From NCBI RefSeq assembly GCF_004000215.1, contig NZ_RBVY01000003.1, forward strand, positions 62,001-126,000: a stretch of 64,000 nt of DNA, given 5' to 3'. Source of the DNA: Nitratireductor alexandrii (GTDB lineage Bacteria > Pseudomonadota > Alphaproteobacteria > Rhizobiales > Rhizobiaceae). The notes under the pieces are model-generated. The model ran no database searches. It worked only from the letters and a program-made list of their open reading frames with translations, and was not told the DNA's origin. Below are positions 27,729 to 36,496 of this stretch, in pieces (position 1 is the stretch's first letter; every line of letters starts with the position of its first letter). The translations under genes and the position numbers were made by a program.

Positions 27729-27877
27729 CCGTTCCTGCCCAAGAACGCCGCCCGGTTGCGATGGCACCGGCTTCTGAAAACTGTCATGCGCACAAACGCT
27801 GCGTTTGTCCGCTTGTGTTGCTCAAGCGGCATTCCAAGGGCAAAACCGCCTGGGTGAATTCAGGAAACCAGCCGATA

Positions 27878-28957
27878 ATGAAAAGCCAGACAGAAAGCCC
27901 GCCGCGGCCGAGCAAGCTCACGGATAAACCGGATTTTCTTACCGAACTTGCGCACGTGATTGCCGCGGTGGGAACGGACAGTTTCTACAACAAGGCGTCG
28001 CTTCTGCTGAGCAATGTCCTGCGCTGCGGCAAGCGGCTAGTCATGCGCTATTCGGCCTTCGACAGGCCGGCTTTCATCGTCAACCATGCCTTGACCGAGG
28101 AAGGTGTGGCCTATTATCTGGCCGGTCTCTATCGCGTCGACCCGCTGCACAAGCTGGCGCGCACGAACAGTGAGCCGACCGTCGTCAGTTTGCGCGCGCT
28201 CACCACGGAAACCGATGAAATCTATCTGGCCGAGCTGGTCAAGATGTCGATTTTCGACGAGCTCGCGCTGATTCTGCCAGCGTATGGCGGCGTCACGATC
28301 GCATTTTGCTGTGAACGACACCGAGTCCGCTTTGAACCGCGCGACTTCGAAATCGCCAATGCCCTGCTTCCAACCCTGGACGCTCTGCACAAACTTCACA
28401 TGGATCGCCTGTTCATCGAGGCCAGAACGGTCAATCGCGAAGCGATCGACGAAAGTTTCAATAATCCTCTCTTGGTGCTCGACCGGCGCGGCGAGATCGC
28501 CTACGCCAACGAGGCTTGGTCCCAGAATCCCAACGTGACCGCGGTTCTCCCGCAGATCAAAGAGCAGATCGCCACCACAGGCCCGGCGTTTTTCCAGTTG
28601 GATAGCCAGCAAGTGGTACATTGGGATCAGTTACCCGACGATTTTTCGCTGGCACCCGGTGGCCAGCTCATCGTGGTGGAACGGAGGTCACCCGGACCAC
28701 TGCCCATCTCGGGCGAAGCCGTCCTGGATACATTTTGCAACCAGCAGGACCTGACACCGCGCGAAGCCGAGATCGTTCGGTTATCGTTTGTCGGACTACC
28801 GAACGCGGCCATCGCCAAGCAGCTCGGCGTTTCGGTCGGCACCGTCAAGAACCATCGATGGCGGCTATACTACAAGCTGGATATCACGAGCGAAAGGGAG
28901 CTCTTTCACCTGTTTCTTTCCACCCTGCTTTCCCTGGAGAGTTCGCCTTGCGGCTAG
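27878..28957 (+). CDS. LuxR-type helix-turn-helix regulator with PAS-like central region
   Basis: A 359-residue regulator. The C-terminal LuxR/GerE DNA-binding domain (about 293-350) is LTPREAEIVRLSFVGLPNAA followed by KQLGVSVGTVKNH. The middle part (about 195-275) resembles a PAS fold (NPLLVLDRRGEIAYANEAW). The N-terminal 190 residues match no domain I can name and are not a typical autoinducer-binding domain. ATG 27878 is preferred (AGGAAACC upstream) over earlier starts in the same frame. It lies at the end of the ureohydrolase-nitrilase group and may regulate it or the liv-type module. The 130 bases behind it, up to 29088, hold no gene. Confidence 0.85.
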   Translation: MKSQTESPPRPSKLTDKPDFLTELAHVIAAVGTDSFYNKASLLLSNVLRCGKRLVMRYSAFDRPAFIVNHALTEEGVAYYLAGLYRVDPLHKLARTNSEPTVVSLRALTTETDEIYLAELVKMSIFDELALILPAYGGVTIAFCCERHRVRFEPRDFEIANALLPTLDALHKLHMDRLFIEARTVNREAIDESFNNPLLVLDRRGEIAYANEAWSQNPNVTAVLPQIKEQIATTGPAFFQLDSQQVVHWDQLPDDFSLAPGGQLIVVERRSPGPLPISGEAVLDTFCNQQDLTPREAEIVRLSFVGLPNAAIAKQLGVSVGTVKNHRWRLYYKLDITSERELFHLFLSTLLSLESSPCG

Positions 28958-29088
28958 GAAATGGTCGCGAAAGTGGAATACCGGCAATCGAAAACATTCG
29001 ATCAGAAAAGCTTGTGTCCACAAGCGAGTGCAGCCAAAGTTGAGTCGGTTTCGCAAGCAGTCGCTATCGCTCTAGCTGCAAGGGTCGG

Positions 29089-30123
29089 TCAGGCCAGTTG
29101 CTGAGCGACCGTTTGGCCAAGAAGAATTCTTTCGATCCCGTCAACAAGTGAGTCCGCCATCGCTGTACGCGCCTCCAGCGTAGCACTGCCTATGTGAGGC
29201 AGGGCGACCACGCTTGGTAGCGTCAGATAGCGCTCATCCAATGCGGGCTCATTGTTGAAGACATCAAGCCCCGCCCCCGCGACATCGCCCGACTGCAGCG
29301 CCGCGACAAGCGCATCGTCGTCGATCAGATCCCCGCGTGAGACGTTCAATACCACAGCTCCCGGCTTGAGCCAGGAGAGGCGTTCGGCGTTCAGGTAGTT
29401 GCGCGTTGCCGGCGTGCACGCGGCCGACAGGACCAGCACGTCGCATCCGCCGAGAAATTCCTCGTCGTCCGCGACGAACCTGGCACCACCCTCAATATCG
29501 CGCGGAAGCGGGGAGCGATTCTTGTAGGCGACGTTCATGCCGAACGCCTGCGCGCGCGCCGAGATCTCGCGGCCGATATTTCCCATTCCATAGATGCCCA
29601 GAACCTGGCCGCGCAGTTCGCGGCCGAGAAGCAAGGTGGGAGACCAGCCCGTCCAGCCGCCGCTGCGCACAAGATCAACGCCGTCGAGCAAACGGCGCAT
29701 GGTCGCCAGCAAGAGCGCGATTGTCAGGTCTGCAACGGAATCAGCCAACACGTTACCGGGCTTGACAACCGCCACGCCGCGCTCCCGCGCAGCATTGAGA
29801 TCAACATGGTCGTGGCCGGCGGAATAGAGCGCTACGAGTTGTACGCTGCCCGGAAGAGATTGAAAGAACTTGCTGTCCAGGCGGTATTTCACCGTGGCGA
29901 CGACGACCCGGGCGTTCTGAGCCGCCTCGATCACGCCATCGACGGTCTGGTGATGCGGCGGCAGAATACTGAGATTCGGAAACATGTTGTGGAACGCCCG
30001 AACGGCTTCAGGCGGAAGCTCTTCCGTCAGAAGCACAGGAAACGCCTCCATTCCCGATGACACAAGCGCCTCGTCGAGCATCCTCACGCGCGCCATTGGC
30101 TCGTTGCGTTCAAGATCGGTCAT
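29089..30123 (-). CDS. D-2-hydroxyacid dehydrogenase
   Basis: A 344-residue NAD(P)-dependent dehydrogenase of the D-isomer-specific 2-hydroxyacid family. The nucleotide-binding motif is GQVLGIYGMGNIGREISARA near residue 170. The catalytic set is Arg in VVLNVSRGDLIDDDAL, Glu in GLDVFNNEPALDE and His in VALPHIGSATLEART. Closest recognisable groups are glyoxylate/hydroxypyruvate and 2-ketogluconate reductases. It lies 27 bases behind the 3-hydroxyisobutyrate dehydrogenase-like gene and is the last gene of the liv-type operon. A role in reducing a 2-oxo acid made from the imported amino acid is plausible but inferred. Confidence 0.9.
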   Translation of the reverse strand: MTDLERNEPMARVRMLDEALVSSGMEAFPVLLTEELPPEAVRAFHNMFPNLSILPPHHQTVDGVIEAAQNARVVVATVKYRLDSKFFQSLPGSVQLVALYSAGHDHVDLNAARERGVAVVKPGNVLADSVADLTIALLLATMRRLLDGVDLVRSGGWTGWSPTLLLGRELRGQVLGIYGMGNIGREISARAQAFGMNVAYKNRSPLPRDIEGGARFVADDEEFLGGCDVLVLSAACTPATRNYLNAERLSWLKPGAVVLNVSRGDLIDDDALVAALQSGDVAGAGLDVFNNEPALDERYLTLPSVVALPHIGSATLEARTAMADSLVDGIERILLGQTVAQQLA

Positions 30124-30150
30124 TGAATCAGCACCTGTGCGCTTCTGCGA

Positions 30151-31065
30151 TCACACGCTCGGGTTTTCGCTAGAGCTCACGCGGATTTCTTCACCCAGCA
30201 ACTTCTCCAGCCCGCGAACCACGGCCGTACTGTCCTGGTCCCCAAAGCCAAAGGAACGACTGAGCTGAAAGACCTCCGTCGCGGCATTGGCTATGTTGAG
30301 AGGAAGACTGGTCATTTCGCGGCCCAGTTTCACCGCCTGGCTCATGTCCTTGTAGGCAATATCCAACCGCGCTTCGGCCTCGAATTTCCCCGCAAAGACC
30401 TTGGGCACCATCCACTGGATGATGGGGCTGTTGGAGTGGGAATTGGTGAGCATGTGGAAGAAGGTCGAAGCATCCAGCTTCAAAGCCTTTGCAAGCGCAA
30501 GCCCTTCGGCTACCGCAGCAACTTCGATGAAGCCGATCATGTTCTGAACCAGCTTTGCAGCGTGGCCGGCGCCTATATCTCCAAAATGATAAAGATTGCT
30601 GGAGAATGTCGAAAGGAGTGGCCGAATCTTTTCGAATGCCTCGACGTCACCACCTCCCATGATCGACAAAGTCGCGTCACGGGCACCTTCGACGCCACCG
30701 GTAACCGGCGCGTCGATCAGGCGTCCTCCCGAGCGCGCGAAGCGTTCGGCCAGACGCCTAGTGTCGGCCGGGTAGCAGGTCCCCATATCGACAGAGAGAT
30801 AGTTCGGGCCCATGCCGGCCGCGATGCCGTTCTCGCCAAAGAGTACTTTCTCAACCTCACGCGACGTGGGCAGGATCATGAGAGCGAGATCGCTAGCGGC
30901 GGCAGCCGCAGCCACGGATTCGACCTCCATCGCGCCCTGCGCGACCAAACGTTGTATCGGCTCACGATTGCGGTGAGCAACGACAAACACCTCGTGCCCG
31001 GCGCGCAGAAGGTGTCCCGCCATCGGTTCGCCCATCAGGCCCGCGCCAAGGAATGCGACTTTCAT
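30151..31065 (-). CDS. 3-hydroxyisobutyrate dehydrogenase-family oxidoreductase
   Basis: A 304-residue beta-hydroxyacid dehydrogenase. It has an N-terminal Rossmann fold MKVAFLGAGLMGEPMAGHLL, the substrate-binding DAPVTGGVEGARDATLSIMG near residue 117, and the catalytic Lys in GAGHAAKLVQNMIGF. The start ATG 31065 overlaps the stop of the livF-type ATPase (ATGA); upstream in-frame codons are inside that gene. Family members oxidise 3-hydroxyisobutyrate, tartronate semialdehyde, 6-phosphogluconate or gamma-hydroxybutyrate. In this operon it probably works on a semialdehyde or hydroxyacid in the degradation of the transported compound. Confidence 0.9.
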   Translation of the reverse strand: MKVAFLGAGLMGEPMAGHLLRAGHEVFVVAHRNREPIQRLVAQGAMEVESVAAAAAASDLALMILPTSREVEKVLFGENGIAAGMGPNYLSVDMGTCYPADTRRLAERFARSGGRLIDAPVTGGVEGARDATLSIMGGGDVEAFEKIRPLLSTFSSNLYHFGDIGAGHAAKLVQNMIGFIEVAAVAEGLALAKALKLDASTFFHMLTNSHSNSPIIQWMVPKVFAGKFEAEARLDIAYKDMSQAVKLGREMTSLPLNIANAATEVFQLSRSFGFGDQDSTAVVRGLEKLLGEEIRVSSSENPSV

Positions 31066-31796
31066 GATGTACCTGCCTCTTCTTCGGGCTCGTCCAGAAC
31101 GTTGACGCCCATGTATCGATCGATGATTTTTGCTGAAACGACGTCGTCTGCCGTCCCGCGCCATTTGATGATGCCCTTTTCGACGATATGAATGGCGTGA
31201 GCGATCTCGAGAATCAGCCCGACATTCTGCTCGACGATGACGACCGCCACCCCCTCGTCCGCCAGCCGCTGCAGGATCGAGCCGACCTGGGTGACCAACC
31301 TCGGCATGAGGCCTTCCGTGGGCTCGTCCATCAAGAGCAGCCGGCAGCGCATCGACAGGCTGCGCGCGATGCCAACCAATTGCTGTTGTCCGCCGCTCAG
31401 GGTGCCGGCCGGTTGATCCAACTTCGGTCCGATCTCCGGCAGCACCTCCAATATTTCGCTCAGCGGCCGAGGGTTCGACACGGTTCTGGCCGCTACCTGG
31501 ATGTTTTCGCGAACCGACAGGCGCGCGAAAACTCTGACATCCTGCGGCATGTAGGCAACGCCGAGCCGCGCGATCGCATCCGCCGACAGGCCGGATGTCG
31601 ACCTTCCCAGAACGGAAATTTCGCCGTCGATCTTCGGCCCCAAACGCATCAGCGATTTCAGGAATGTGGTCTTTCCCGCGCCATTGCGCCCCAATATGGC
31701 AGTTATGGCGCCAGCCCCGGCACGAAGGTCCAGACCTTGCAGCACCTGAGCCTTGCCGTAATACGCTCTAAGGTTAGTGACCTGCAGCGCTTCCAA
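31062..31796 (-). CDS. Branched-chain amino acid-type ABC transporter ATPase (LivF-like)
   Basis: A 244-residue ATPase of the HAAT (LIV-type) importer family. Walker A is AILGRNGAGKTTFLKSL, the family-typical YMPQDVRVFARLSVRENI carries the Q-loop, the signature is GTLSGGQQQLVGIARSL, and Walker B is LLLMDEPTEGLMPRLV. MDEPTEGL distinguishes LivF from LivG. It overlaps the livG-like gene by 23 bases and the dehydrogenase by 4 bases, so all are co-translated. Confidence 0.94.
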   Translation of the reverse strand: MEALQVTNLRAYYGKAQVLQGLDLRAGAGAITAILGRNGAGKTTFLKSLMRLGPKIDGEISVLGRSTSGLSADAIARLGVAYMPQDVRVFARLSVRENIQVAARTVSNPRPLSEILEVLPEIGPKLDQPAGTLSGGQQQLVGIARSLSMRCRLLLMDEPTEGLMPRLVTQVGSILQRLADEGVAVVIVEQNVGLILEIAHAIHIVEKGIIKWRGTADDVVSAKIIDRYMGVNVLDEPEEEAGTS

Positions 31797-32499
31797 GATA
31801 CAATTCCTTAACGAGAGGGTCGCGAAGAACCTCTTCCGGTGACCCGGAAGCGGCGACGGCGCCTGCAGCGAGCACCGTGACCCTGTCGCTCGTTTGCGTG
31901 ACGACGTTCATGTCGTGTTCGATGACGATGACACCGACTTTGCCGCGCAGACGATCGCATATCAGTTGGATCATAGTGTCGGTTTCAGCGACGCTCATCC
32001 CTGCCGTCGGTTCGTCGAGCAGCAGTACCTTCGGCTTGGTTGCCAGGGCCATCGCCATTTCAAGGATTCGCTGATCGCCGTGCGAAAGCGTATCGACCGG
32101 ACGCGCCACACTCCCCGCCAGCCCCATCTGCTCGAGCAGTTCGGCACGCTCGTCGCCGTGCGGGTCGCCGCCCCTGACCGCCAATTGCATATGTTCGGCG
32201 ACCGTCATGTCGCCGAACAGGCTGGTGATCTGAAACGTACGCGACAAGCCGAGGCGGGTTCGCCGCTGTGGAGAAAAGGCGGTGATGTCGCTTCCCTCCA
32301 GAAGAACCCGACCCTTGCTCGGACCGAAGACCCCGCTGACAATGTTGACGAATGTCGTTTTACCGGCACCGTTCGGTCCGATGATCGCCAAGATTTCCCC
32401 GTGGCTCACGCCCAGCGAAACATCGTTCAGAGCCTGGAAGGCGCCAAACATCTTGCTGACCCCTTCCACTCTGAAAGCCTGGTTCTGCTTCGCCTGCAA
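31774..32499 (-). CDS. Branched-chain amino acid-type ABC transporter ATPase (LivG-like)
   Basis: A 241-residue ATPase. Walker A is AIIGPNGAGKTTFVNIVSG; GLSRTFQITSLFGDMTVAEH is the LivG hallmark; the signature region is DTLSHGDQRILEMAMALATK and Walker B is VLLLDEPTAGMSVAETD. It starts 4 bases after the stop of the binding-protein gene and overlaps the livF-like gene. It supplies one of the two nucleotide-binding subunits for the LivH/LivM-like channel. Confidence 0.94.
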   Translation of the reverse strand: MQAKQNQAFRVEGVSKMFGAFQALNDVSLGVSHGEILAIIGPNGAGKTTFVNIVSGVFGPSKGRVLLEGSDITAFSPQRRTRLGLSRTFQITSLFGDMTVAEHMQLAVRGGDPHGDERAELLEQMGLAGSVARPVDTLSHGDQRILEMAMALATKPKVLLLDEPTAGMSVAETDTMIQLICDRLRGKVGVIVIEHDMNVVTQTSDRVTVLAAGAVAASGSPEEVLRDPLVKELYLGSAAGH

Positions 32500-32503
32500 G
32501 TTC

Positions 32504-33760
32504 TCAACCCTGAGTCAGGTCGACATCGGCGTCGTAGATCGTGATGTCTTTAGGCGCGACACCGTACTTCACCAACGAGCCCGCCTGCATCTGCAGGAGA
32601 TATATGTCCATGAACGCCTGATGATCCTGCGCCCGCATCGTGACGTCACCCAAGGGAAAAAGTGGACCCTTCGGATAGGAGGGAACTGATTCGGCGTGCT
32701 TGATCAGCGCGGCGGTGTCCTGCTTGGTTTTCCACCCGCTCTGCTCGACATTGGCCTTCAGAAACCCGAGACTTTGCGCGATGCCAAGCAGCATCGAGCT
32801 TCCCACTACCTTGCCGCTGTCGGCGTCGACGCCGTTTCCGTCTATGCCGAGGGCCTGATAGATGTCGGCCATTTCGGGCGAGTTCATGTCGGCAAGTGAG
32901 ACCGGCGCGGTTTCGATCCCGAAGACACCATCTCCGAACTCGCCGAGTTCCCTGTAGTCGAACAAGGAGAAGCTCTGGCCCGCCAGGACGATCTTCTGAT
33001 CGTAGCCCGAGTTGCGCAGCAACTGGATGGCCTGTAGTGCGTTCAAGACCGGAATGAAGATACCGTGGGCGCTCCTGTCGATCTGCATGACGAAAGGCAG
33101 TAGATCCGGCGCATCGACCGGCAGCGCGATTGCATTGTCGACTTCGCCGCCGGACGCCGCGACGCCCTTAGCCCACCAGTCCCGTTCTGACTGTCCCCAT
33201 TTGATGTCGGCGAAAAACGTCACCCAGCGCGGGCCGACGGATTCGACATATTTCTGCGCCGCCCCGGCAGCCGTGGCCGCCGAATTGGTCGTCAGGCGAA
33301 ACTGGTAGGGAACCGCGTTGTCCTTGGAAGTCGTCGCCTCCGACGAGCTCATCGTCAGATACAGTCTCTTGTTCTCGTTCGCGATCTTGTTGCTGGCGAT
33401 CGCAATCGAGGAGATCTCCGAACCGATGACGAAGTCGACTTCGTCTTCCAAAAGCAGCTTGCGCAACTGGTTGACGCCGACGTCGACATCGGACTTGGTG
33501 TCGACGGTAACCAACTTGATCGGCCGGCCGGCAATGCCGCCATTGGCGTTGAGCCAATCGCACAGCCCCGTCGCAACCTTGTTGCGCCAGAAGCCGGTCG
33601 CGGCATCCCAGCCCGTCAATTCGCATTGATGGCCGATCACGATCGGGTCGCCCGACGTCCCTGCAGCAAACGATGTTCCGACGATTCTAGGCAACGCGGC
33701 CGAGGCCGAGGCGGCCACTGACGTGGCAAGCAGTCCGCGCCTGGTTATTTTTGTGGTCAT
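32504..33760 (-). CDS. Branched-chain amino acid-type ABC transporter substrate-binding protein
   Basis: A 418-residue periplasmic binding protein of the LivK/AmiC (peripla_BP_6) type. The N-terminus TTKITRRGLLATSVAASASA is a likely Tat signal peptide. The mature part begins DPIVIGHQCELTGWDAATGF and continues AVPYQFRLTTNSAATAAGAA, typical of the fold. It lies between livM- and livG-like genes instead of at the front of the operon. Ligands in this family range from Leu/Ile/Val to amides, urea and aromatic acids, and the sequence alone does not fix it. Confidence 0.92.
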   Translation of the reverse strand: MTTKITRRGLLATSVAASASAALPRIVGTSFAAGTSGDPIVIGHQCELTGWDAATGFWRNKVATGLCDWLNANGGIAGRPIKLVTVDTKSDVDVGVNQLRKLLLEDEVDFVIGSEISSIAIASNKIANENKRLYLTMSSSEATTSKDNAVPYQFRLTTNSAATAAGAAQKYVESVGPRWVTFFADIKWGQSERDWWAKGVAASGGEVDNAIALPVDAPDLLPFVMQIDRSAHGIFIPVLNALQAIQLLRNSGYDQKIVLAGQSFSLFDYRELGEFGDGVFGIETAPVSLADMNSPEMADIYQALGIDGNGVDADSGKVVGSSMLLGIAQSLGFLKANVEQSGWKTKQDTAALIKHAESVPSYPKGPLFPLGDVTMRAQDHQAFMDIYLLQMQAGSLVKYGVAPKDITIYDADVDLTQG

Positions 33761-33791
33761 TCTGCTTTCCCCTTGTTTTAGTTGTTATGTT

Positions 33792-34730
33792 TCAATGTCG
33801 ATCCGGACGCTTGAGCAGCCCCATAATTCCCTGCGGAAGCCAGAGAGCGATAAGGACGAGCATGACGCCGATGATCAGGTCGACACGCACTGTCCAGCGC
33901 GCAAGGATTTCGGACGCCAGTTGGACGAGAAGGACGCCTATCGGACCGCCATAGACCGACGTCACCCCGCCCACCGCCGCCCAGAGTATCGATTTTAGAG
34001 ACATGGAAAGGCTGACGACGTCGATGGCGACATGGCGCGAGATCAGCGCATAAAGCGCACCGCCAAGCCCCGCGACGCATCCTGCGACCGTGAAGACGAC
34101 GACGCGAAAAAGCGCCGCGTTGTATCCGAGCACCTGGGCACGAACCGGATTCTGCTGCACGGCGCGGACAATCCGCCAGGTGCTGGTTCCCGAAACATAC
34201 CAGAAGCCGATCAGCAGAATGGCGAGCAAGGCCGTGCTCAACACGAGCATGGTGTTGTTGGGGCCGGCGGCGACCACCACGCCGAGAAGGTGGAAGTTGA
34301 GCGCCGGCAGCGGCAGACCGTCTGCGCCGCCGGTGACACTTACCGCTGCGTTACCCAGGATCGAGCCCGTGACCGCGAAGATGATCGCGCCGATCGCCGC
34401 GCCCGAATGCGACATCCGCAACAACAGCAGGCCGAAGACCGCCGCAACGAGGCCGCCCGCGACGGTGCCTGCCAACAACATCAGGGTCACGTTGCCCTGC
34501 AGCGTCGGTGCCAGCCAGATCGCCGCGTAGGCGCCGGCGCCGAATACGGTGGCCTGGGCCACGCTCGGTATGTTGGCGTAGGAATAGGCAAGCGTAAAGC
34601 TGATGGCGAGGAACATCCAGGTGACGCAGCGGGCAAAGACACCGCTCCAGAACTCGCCCACGACCGGTGCGGCGACACAAAGTGCAAGCAGGATGGCGAG
34701 CGATATCAGGATCCCTGCACGATCTCTCAT
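33792..34730 (-). CDS. Branched-chain amino acid-type ABC transporter permease (LivM-like)
   Basis: A 312-residue permease with about ten hydrophobic stretches. Family features are FLAISFTLAYSYANIPSVAQ, GAYAAIWLAP, the cytoplasmic loop RIVRAVQQNPVRAQVLGYN, and AGCVAGLGGALYALISRHV. The ATG at 34730 overlaps the livH stop by 4 bases; further upstream in-frame codons lie inside livH. Pairs with the LivH-like permease. Confidence 0.93.
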   Translation of the reverse strand: MRDRAGILISLAILLALCVAAPVVGEFWSGVFARCVTWMFLAISFTLAYSYANIPSVAQATVFGAGAYAAIWLAPTLQGNVTLMLLAGTVAGGLVAAVFGLLLLRMSHSGAAIGAIIFAVTGSILGNAAVSVTGGADGLPLPALNFHLLGVVVAAGPNNTMLVLSTALLAILLIGFWYVSGTSTWRIVRAVQQNPVRAQVLGYNAALFRVVVFTVAGCVAGLGGALYALISRHVAIDVVSLSMSLKSILWAAVGGVTSVYGGPIGVLLVQLASEILARWTVRVDLIIGVMLVLIALWLPQGIMGLLKRPDRH

Positions 34731-35593
34731 GCCCGTCCCCCGAAAATGCCGTTTGGCCGCAGAAGAAGCAGGGGAAGGAACATCACGATCGCTCCGACTT
34801 CGGCGTAGGTAGGCGGCAGAAAGACCGACAACACGCCACGGGCGACGCCCATCATCACAGCTGCCGCGACGGCGCCTGCCAAGTTGCCAAGGCCACCCAC
34901 GACGACGACGATGAATGCGGGGCCGAGCACGGCCAGCCCCATCTGGTGGCTGACCATCGTCATCGGGGCGATCAAGACGCCGGCCAGAGCCGCCAGAGCT
35001 GCGCTCAAGACGACGATGACCAGGTACACCTTCTCGACCGGCACTCCCGAAGCCATCGCCAGCGTCGGGGACTGAGCCACGCATCGAATCCAAAGTCCGA
35101 TCGCGGTCAGCCGGAGGAAGGCCCAAAAAGTCGCCAGTACGGCGATCGCCATTGCCGCCGCGACCAGGCGGTAGGTCGGATAGTAGAACCCCATTATGCC
35201 GACCGCCCCCGACACCGGTGGCGGCACGAGGCGCGGCGAGCCGCCGAATGTAGCGAGCAACAGATCGCTGATGATAAAGAGCAGACCGGAGGTGGCTACC
35301 AGCCCCACCATCATGTCCTTGCCGATCGTCGGGCGTAATATGAACCGGTACACGGGCACGCTGATTGCTGCTGCGAACAGCGGTGCAATCACGAGCGCAA
35401 ACCAGAAATTCCCAAGCTCGCTCACGGTGTACCAGGCAATCACGGCGCCCACGGCGTAGACGGCTCCATGGGCCATGTTCAACAGCCCGAGCAGGCCGAA
35501 GATCGCGTTGAGCCCCAATGCGATCAGTCCAAGGAACATGGCCCAAACGACACCGTTGACGATCTGGAAGCTAAGCGTTTGCCAATCGATCAA
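34727..35593 (-). CDS. Branched-chain amino acid-type ABC transporter permease (LivH-like)
   Basis: A 288-residue permease and the first gene of the operon. TTG 35593 is chosen as start: AAGGGAGG precedes it by 6 bases, and it begins MIDWQTLSFQIVNGVVWAM, which fits LivH. A GTG at 35647 would add 18 residues rich in Pro and Arg with no ribosome binding site. Signatures include GLIALGLNAIFGLLGLLNMA and HGAVYAVGAVIAWY at the N-terminus, and LIAPMTMVSHQMGLAVLGPA and VVVVGGLGNLAGAVAAAVMM in the second half. Confidence 0.92.
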   Translation of the reverse strand: MIDWQTLSFQIVNGVVWAMFLGLIALGLNAIFGLLGLLNMAHGAVYAVGAVIAWYTVSELGNFWFALVIAPLFAAAISVPVYRFILRPTIGKDMMVGLVATSGLLFIISDLLLATFGGSPRLVPPPVSGAVGIMGFYYPTYRLVAAAMAIAVLATFWAFLRLTAIGLWIRCVAQSPTLAMASGVPVEKVYLVIVVLSAALAALAGVLIAPMTMVSHQMGLAVLGPAFIVVVVGGLGNLAGAVAAAVMMGVARGVLSVFLPPTYAEVGAIVMFLPLLLLRPNGIFGGRA

Positions 35594-35795
35594 GCTCGCC
35601 TCCCTTGGGCGGGAAGGTTTTGCACCGCTGAAGCAAAAGCCCCGCACCGCCGCGACCGCGACACGGCAGTGGCAGCGCAGCGCGGCGCCTGCTTTCGGGG
35701 TCGTGGTATGAACGTTCGCTCGGTCAAGGAAGGCCTCGAACTGGGTACGGATCGATCTTTGGGTACGCTAGGGCACGATATTGGCCGCCACAATT

Positions 35796-35809
35796 GTGAC
35801 TTCTGTCAC
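35796..35809. promoter_or_regulatory. Inverted repeat GTGAC-N4-GTCAC, possible operator upstream of liv-type operon
   Basis: GTGAC-TTCT-GTCAC is a perfect 5-bp dyad about 200 bases before the livH-type start. Read with its flanks as TGTGA-CTTCTG-TCACC it also resembles a CRP/FNR-family half-site pair. A sister dyad lies at 35951. Confidence 0.4.
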
Positions 35810-35950
35810 CTGAAGCCTGCCTTCGGGTTGCCTGGAGGTTGTCGATGCCGCTTGTTCAATCCGTCTTCACCCTTGTGCGTTTGATGCGGACGGGAACGGC
35901 TCGTTGTCCGGCGACATCGCGCCGTGCCGTACCGCGAGGCACGGCAGGAA

Positions 35951-35964
35951 ATGACAATGGTCAT
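35951..35964. promoter_or_regulatory. Inverted repeat ATGAC-N4-GTCAT, possible operator
   Basis: ATGAC-AATG-GTCAT, a perfect 5-bp dyad of the same RTGAC-N4-GTCAY design as the one at 35796, in the 900-base divergent gap (35594-36496) between the livH-type and aminotransferase genes. Apart from the two dyads and a weak small ORF at 36050, nothing in this gap is recognised. Confidence 0.4.
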
Positions 35965-36049
35965 CATTGATGCAGCGCGATCAAGGTCACACTAGTTAAA
36001 GATGATAGAGGCTCAACGCCCCAATCGCCGGGTCTGGGAGGACCGCCCT

Positions 36050-36253
36050 ATGCATAAATCGCTTGCCCCTACCGAACGAGACGGATTCATCACCGCCAAC
36101 CTGTTCGTGGAGAGCGCCCTAGCCCTCTTGAAACGCTTGCGGCTGGGCCTTTCCCGGGACAGTCGACATCCCTGTGGCGCCGAAAACCACTACCGGCCCG
36201 GCAACACGCCGCCCGAGCCTCCGGTCTTCCATTGGGACGTTCGCGTAAGGTGA
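36050..36253 (+). CDS. Possible small protein, unknown
   Basis: A 67-codon ORF with GGGAGG 9 bases before its ATG, beginning MHKSLAPTERDGFITANLFV. The first half could form an amphipathic helix (ESALALLKRLRLGL) and the second half is Pro-rich and irregular. I do not recognise a family. It lies 240 bases before the aminotransferase on the same strand. It may be a real small gene, a decayed one, or chance. Confidence 0.25.
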   Translation: MHKSLAPTERDGFITANLFVESALALLKRLRLGLSRDSRHPCGAENHYRPGNTPPEPPVFHWDVRVR

Positions 36254-36496
36254 TCTGACCAATGCTGGCCCGCGCGCTCGCCATCGGTGAAAGGCTCGCA
36301 GCAAGTCTGCCCGAACGGCAGCTAAACGCATCCCGGTTCGTGGAATGGCCAGGTTTGAAACACGCCTGGCGAAGCCGTGTGTGTAGCGACACCATCGCCA
36401 ACGGGCTCACACCTACGACGCCGGACGGCGCCGTGCACCGCCAAACTTCCCAACATCCAAATGTTGGCGCTCGCGTCCAACAAGAATCGGAGAGAG

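Noticed and set aside
27582-27877. Riboswitch (for example guanidine-type) near the ureohydrolase and nitrilase genes
   Set aside because: I could not recognise any known aptamer consensus in this gap or in 25368-25806.
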